From NCBI GenBank assembly GCA_021782995.1, contig JAJXUI010000003.1, positions 1-64,000 on the forward strand: a DNA stretch of 64,000 nt, given 5' to 3'. This stretch comes from Pseudomonadota bacterium (lineage in GTDB: Bacteria; Pseudomonadota; Gammaproteobacteria; Burkholderiales; Gallionellaceae). Below the pieces are notes generated by a model, which did not search any database, was not told where the DNA came from, and worked only from the letters and a program-made list of their open reading frames with translations. This document shows positions 61,042 through 64,000 of the stretch, piece after piece (the stretch's first letter is position 1; each line of letters begins with the position of its first letter). The position numbers were made by a program, and so were the translations under genes.

Positions 61042-64000
61042 ATGAGCGAACAACCTGACTTGAGCGGTAAACAGGCATTTGCAGAACGTTTGAGCGTCAT
61101 GCGTTCCGAGTATGTCCGGAATTTGCCTGGCAAACTGTCCAGCATGCAATATGCCTGGGATGCAATTCAGCATAAAACAGCTTCTTCTGAAACAATAGAC
61201 TCCCTTTACTGGGCAGCCCACAACCTTTCCGGGTCTGGCGGCACATTCGGTTTTCCGGACATTACAGCGACCTCAAGATCCTTATTGGCAGCCCTGATGG
61301 ATTTCAAGCATGCGGGCTACCGGCTTGATGTCGAGTCAGCTGCTCAAATTGGCAAAGCACTGAATGCCCTCGGCATCGCAATCAGGCGTGAAGTCGTGAA
61401 TGGCAACCTGCAGGCAGTTACACTGATTGATGACTCTGGCAACGAGCGGGGACATGAAATGCGGCGGCAGGTGTATCTGGTTGACTCCGACAGTGAGTTT
61501 GCATACAGGATTGCAGAGAAGTTGCAGAACTATGGCTATGCAGTCAGAATCTTCGAAGGCACTGCAGAATTCGAGGTGATGGTGGCGTCCGGACGGCCAG
61601 ATGCCATCCTGATGGAAATGTCGCTTCCATCAGGAGCGTTTGCGGGAGCAGACTGCATATTGAGGCACAAGGAAAGTCTTGACGGCATTCCAGTCATTTT
61701 TCTCAGCAGGCGTGATGACCTGGAATCAAGATTACATGCAGCACGCGCAGGTTCCTATCATTATTTTGTCAAGCCGGTTGATATGCCTCTGTTACACCAG
61801 AAACTGGATTGGGTGACCAAATTCTGGGGAAAACCGGAATACAAGGTGTTGCTGGTAGATGATGATGAATACCTGACCGGGGTATATAAGTCGATATTTG
61901 AAGCTGCGGGCATAACGGTCAGTTTGCTGAATGACCCAGCACTGGTCATCGGGAAAATGCAGCAGGACATGCCGGACCTGATCCTGCTTGATGTCAATAT
62001 GCCGGGAATCAATGGGCTCGAGCTTGGGTCAGTCATCAGGCAGTTCGAAGCCTTCATGCACATTCCGATCGTTTTCCTCACCGCAGATGTAAATATGGAC
62101 AAGCGTCTTGCGGCGATGCATCTGGGGGGGGATGATTTTCTTGGAAAGGGCGTTGCCCCTGCATTCCTGATTGAGGTGGTCCGTACCCGAATTGAAAAAT
62201 CCCGCAACCTGAAATCCGGCGAGCAGCAAATCAAGAAACTGATCCATGAGTATGAGAACCTGCGAAAAGCACAGGATAACCACTCCATGATTTGCACGAT
62301 TGATCCTGCGGGAAATATGACGGACGTGAATGACAGGATGTGCAGTAGTACGGGTTATACAAGAGCAGAGTTGCTGAATAAATCCTTCAGAATGCTGGGT
62401 TCCGAAGTGAACCCGGCGTCATTTTATGACAGGATGTGGGACATACTGTGCCAAGGCAAGGTGTGGCAAGGCCAGATCCAGAAGAGAACGAAAAGCGGAC
62501 AGCCATTATGGCTGGATGTCACGACAACGCCTATACAGGATGGGTTCGGAACTATCGAGAAATTCATTTCGATAAGAACCGACATTACAAAACTGAAAGC
62601 GCTGGAGCTGGGTCTGCGCGAAGAACGGGAGCGTCTGACGCTGGCTATGGAAGCAACCAACACGGGATTGTGGGAGTGGAACATTGCCGAGAACGCAACT
62701 TATTACAGTGAGCGATGCAGGAAATTGCTGAATATGTCACCGGAAGTCGACATTTCCTGGCCAGAGCTTATTCATCCTGATGATTTTGATGTTGCAGTGG
62801 AACAGTTGGTGCGCCACATCATTGGAGAGGTCGGGATGTATACCTCCGAGCACAGGAAAATAAATGCTGACGGCGGTTGGGATTGGGTGCTGGAGAGTGG
62901 AAAAGTGGTAGAAACCGATGAGCAGGGTGAAATCGTGCGCATGATAGGCACCATGCAAATCATCAATGCGCGTAAAGCGCTTGAGGCAATACAGGAGCAG
63001 CTCAGCAGGCAGCTATTGCAGTCTTCCAAAATGGAAGCCATTGGCCAATTGACCAGTGGTGTTGCACATGACTTCAATAATATCCTTGGCGGAATGCTTG
63101 GATATGTTGAGTTGTCGACGGGTTTGCTGGGGCGTGACAATCCGAATCTGGACAAGTTGCAGCGGTATCTTGGTGAAATCCAGAGTGCAGGTACGCGGGC
63201 AAAGGAGCTTGTTGAACAGATGCTGGTTTTCTCCAGGCTGTTGCCCGAAGCTGAAGAGCAGGCCCAGCCCGTTACCCGGGTTCTGCCTGTGGTCAAGGAA
63301 GTCATCAATCTCCTGATATCAACGATCCCTGCAACTATCAAATTGAGTTTTCATTTGCCTGAAGAGGATCTCAGGACGGCGATACAGCCAGTTCATCTGC
63401 ACCAGATACTGCTGAATCTCGGAATCAATGCGAGGGATGCCATAGGTAAGTATGGCGAGATTGATATCAAGGTGGGCAAGTCCGAAATTTCCGGGCTGGA
63501 ATGCGCATCCTGTCATCAGCGATTCACAGGAAAATTCATTGAATTGATCGTCAAAGACAATGGTTCCGGCATACCGCCGGAAATTCTGAACAAGATCTTC
63601 GATCCTTTCTTTACGACCAAAAGCGCTGATAAGGGTACAGGCATGGGGCTGGCGGTTGTGAGCAGTGTGGTACACCCCCTCGGCGGGCATATTCGGGTGG
63701 AAACGGAACCGGGCCGGGGATCAATGTTCAGGATATACCTGCTTGAGGCGGAGGGAGGGCTGGGCGAAAGCCTGCAGGGAAGTGGCGAATCGGAAATGGA
63801 GGTGCCGGGGCTCACCGGAGTGCGCATATTGCTGGTCGATGATGAACATACCATGGCTGCAATGCTCAAGGAATTGTTGAGCATCAATGGCGCAGAAGTT
63901 TCTGCTTTTACTGATTCAGGGGCGGCTCTCAGGGAATATTTGCTCAGGCCGGATGAATTTGACCTGGTCATTACGGATGAAACCATGCCGGAGCTTACCG
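61042..64000 (+). CDS. Large hybrid sensor kinase with N-terminal Hpt (partial, runs off the right edge)
   Basis: The open frame from ATG 61042 continues to the window edge (986 codons so far) and is missing from the track. The domain order I read is: Hpt with SLYWAAHNLSGSGGTFGFPD (His near residue 60); a receiver (about 143-255) in which the acceptor position is Glu (DAILMEMSLP); a second receiver with VLLVDDDEY and LILLDVNMPGINGLEL (about 270-385); two PAS domains (about 410-650); HisKA with SGVAHDFNNILGGMLGYVEL (His near 675); an ATPase domain with NLGINARDAIG and DNGSGIPPEI; then a third receiver starting ILLVDDEHTMAAML. It follows the MCP-like/regulator pair by 89 nt. Confidence 0.88.
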   Translation, partial: MSEQPDLSGKQAFAERLSVMRSEYVRNLPGKLSSMQYAWDAIQHKTASSETIDSLYWAAHNLSGSGGTFGFPDITATSRSLLAALMDFKHAGYRLDVESAAQIGKALNALGIAIRREVVNGNLQAVTLIDDSGNERGHEMRRQVYLVDSDSEFAYRIAEKLQNYGYAVRIFEGTAEFEVMVASGRPDAILMEMSLPSGAFAGADCILRHKESLDGIPVIFLSRRDDLESRLHAARAGSYHYFVKPVDMPLLHQKLDWVTKFWGKPEYKVLLVDDDEYLTGVYKSIFEAAGITVSLLNDPALVIGKMQQDMPDLILLDVNMPGINGLELGSVIRQFEAFMHIPIVFLTADVNMDKRLAAMHLGGDDFLGKGVAPAFLIEVVRTRIEKSRNLKSGEQQIKKLIHEYENLRKAQDNHSMICTIDPAGNMTDVNDRMCSSTGYTRAELLNKSFRMLGSEVNPASFYDRMWDILCQGKVWQGQIQKRTKSGQPLWLDVTTTPIQDGFGTIEKFISIRTDITKLKALELGLREERERLTLAMEATNTGLWEWNIAENATYYSERCRKLLNMSPEVDISWPELIHPDDFDVAVEQLVRHIIGEVGMYTSEHRKINADGGWDWVLESGKVVETDEQGEIVRMIGTMQIINARKALEAIQEQLSRQLLQSSKMEAIGQLTSGVAHDFNNILGGMLGYVELSTGLLGRDNPNLDKLQRYLGEIQSAGTRAKELVEQMLVFSRLLPEAEEQAQPVTRVLPVVKEVINLLISTIPATIKLSFHLPEEDLRTAIQPVHLHQILLNLGINARDAIGKYGEIDIKVGKSEISGLECASCHQRFTGKFIELIVKDNGSGIPPEILNKIFDPFFTTKSADKGTGMGLAVVSSVVHPLGGHIRVETEPGRGSMFRIYLLEAEGGLGESLQGSGESEMEVPGLTGVRILLVDDEHTMAAMLKELLSINGAEVSAFTDSGAALREYLLRPDEFDLVITDETMPELT

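Noticed and set aside
1-64000. CRISPR arrays, tRNA genes, complete insertion sequences, prophage
   Set aside because: I saw no regularly spaced identical repeats with unique spacers, no tRNA-like cloverleaf sequence with TTCGAnTC arm in a suitable place, and no transposase or phage structural ORF.

Overview
This 64-kb window looks like ordinary chromosome from a betaproteobacterium, most plausibly a Nitrosomonadales-type lineage (Gallionellaceae, Methylophilaceae or relatives). Evidence for this: a DUF3683-type FAD oxidoreductase, a two-ATP-cone class Ia ribonucleotide reductase beside pilSR/ampD, an Ala/Lys-rich histone H1-like protein ending in a WPFPT-type tail, a betaproteobacterial proteasome homologue (BPH), and the DUF6776-bactofilin-erpA-anmK-M23 peptidase-tyrS block. 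The genus call is inference. I saw no tRNA, rRNA, CRISPR array, prophage or intact insertion sequence.

Layout. 1-5.1 kb: 5' part of a large FAD oxidoreductase (minus), thpR, a TetR regulator with a CMD/AhpD-like oxidoreductase (a shared operator precedes both), and a minus-strand set of two small periplasmic proteins around an outer-membrane barrel. 5.3-12.8 kb: an OmpR/EnvZ-type pair divergent from that set, a histidine phosphatase, a cytochrome b561, a soluble CZB chemoreceptor, and tcdA-tatD-MDR reductase. 12.9-14 kb: a six-copy 16-bp degenerate tandem array followed by a frameshifted response regulator-PP2C pseudogene. 14-19.6 kb: aroC, a GT39-type glycosyltransferase, rpmE, an MHS-family MFS transporter and a polyprenyl diphosphate synthase.

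19.7-36.6 kb is a complete type II secretion locus split into two divergent arms: gspC-D-E-F on minus and gspG-H-I-J-K-L-M-N on plus. Between the arms lie four minus-strand genes for exported or membrane proteins: a 51-aa lipoprotein missed by the ORF track, a 915-aa Tyr/Ser/Thr-rich secreted protein with 21 consecutive glycines, a TonB-like proline-rich membrane protein, and a 331-aa lipoprotein. These are candidate substrates or accessories of the system, by position and composition only.

36.6-48.9 kb: PP0621-type small protein, pilS-pilR, ampD, nrdA-nrdB (NrdR-like boxes upstream and an unusually structured 288-nt spacer between them), the H1-like gene, BPH, pabB and a pirin. 48.8-54.9 kb: gmk-rpoZ-spoT (minus), rplM-rpsI, a DUF6776 protein, bactofilin and erpA. 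55-58.8 kb: anmK, an M23 endopeptidase and tyrS. 59.4-64 kb: a membrane MCP-like protein, a single-domain response regulator and a very large hybrid kinase that runs off the right edge.

Most promising leads: the hairpin-rich nrdA/nrdB spacer (possible group II intron domain I remnant or undescribed RNA element), the protein set embedded in the T2SS locus, the 16-bp array, and a recurrent AT-rich TATAATATAATCA motif at gene borders.
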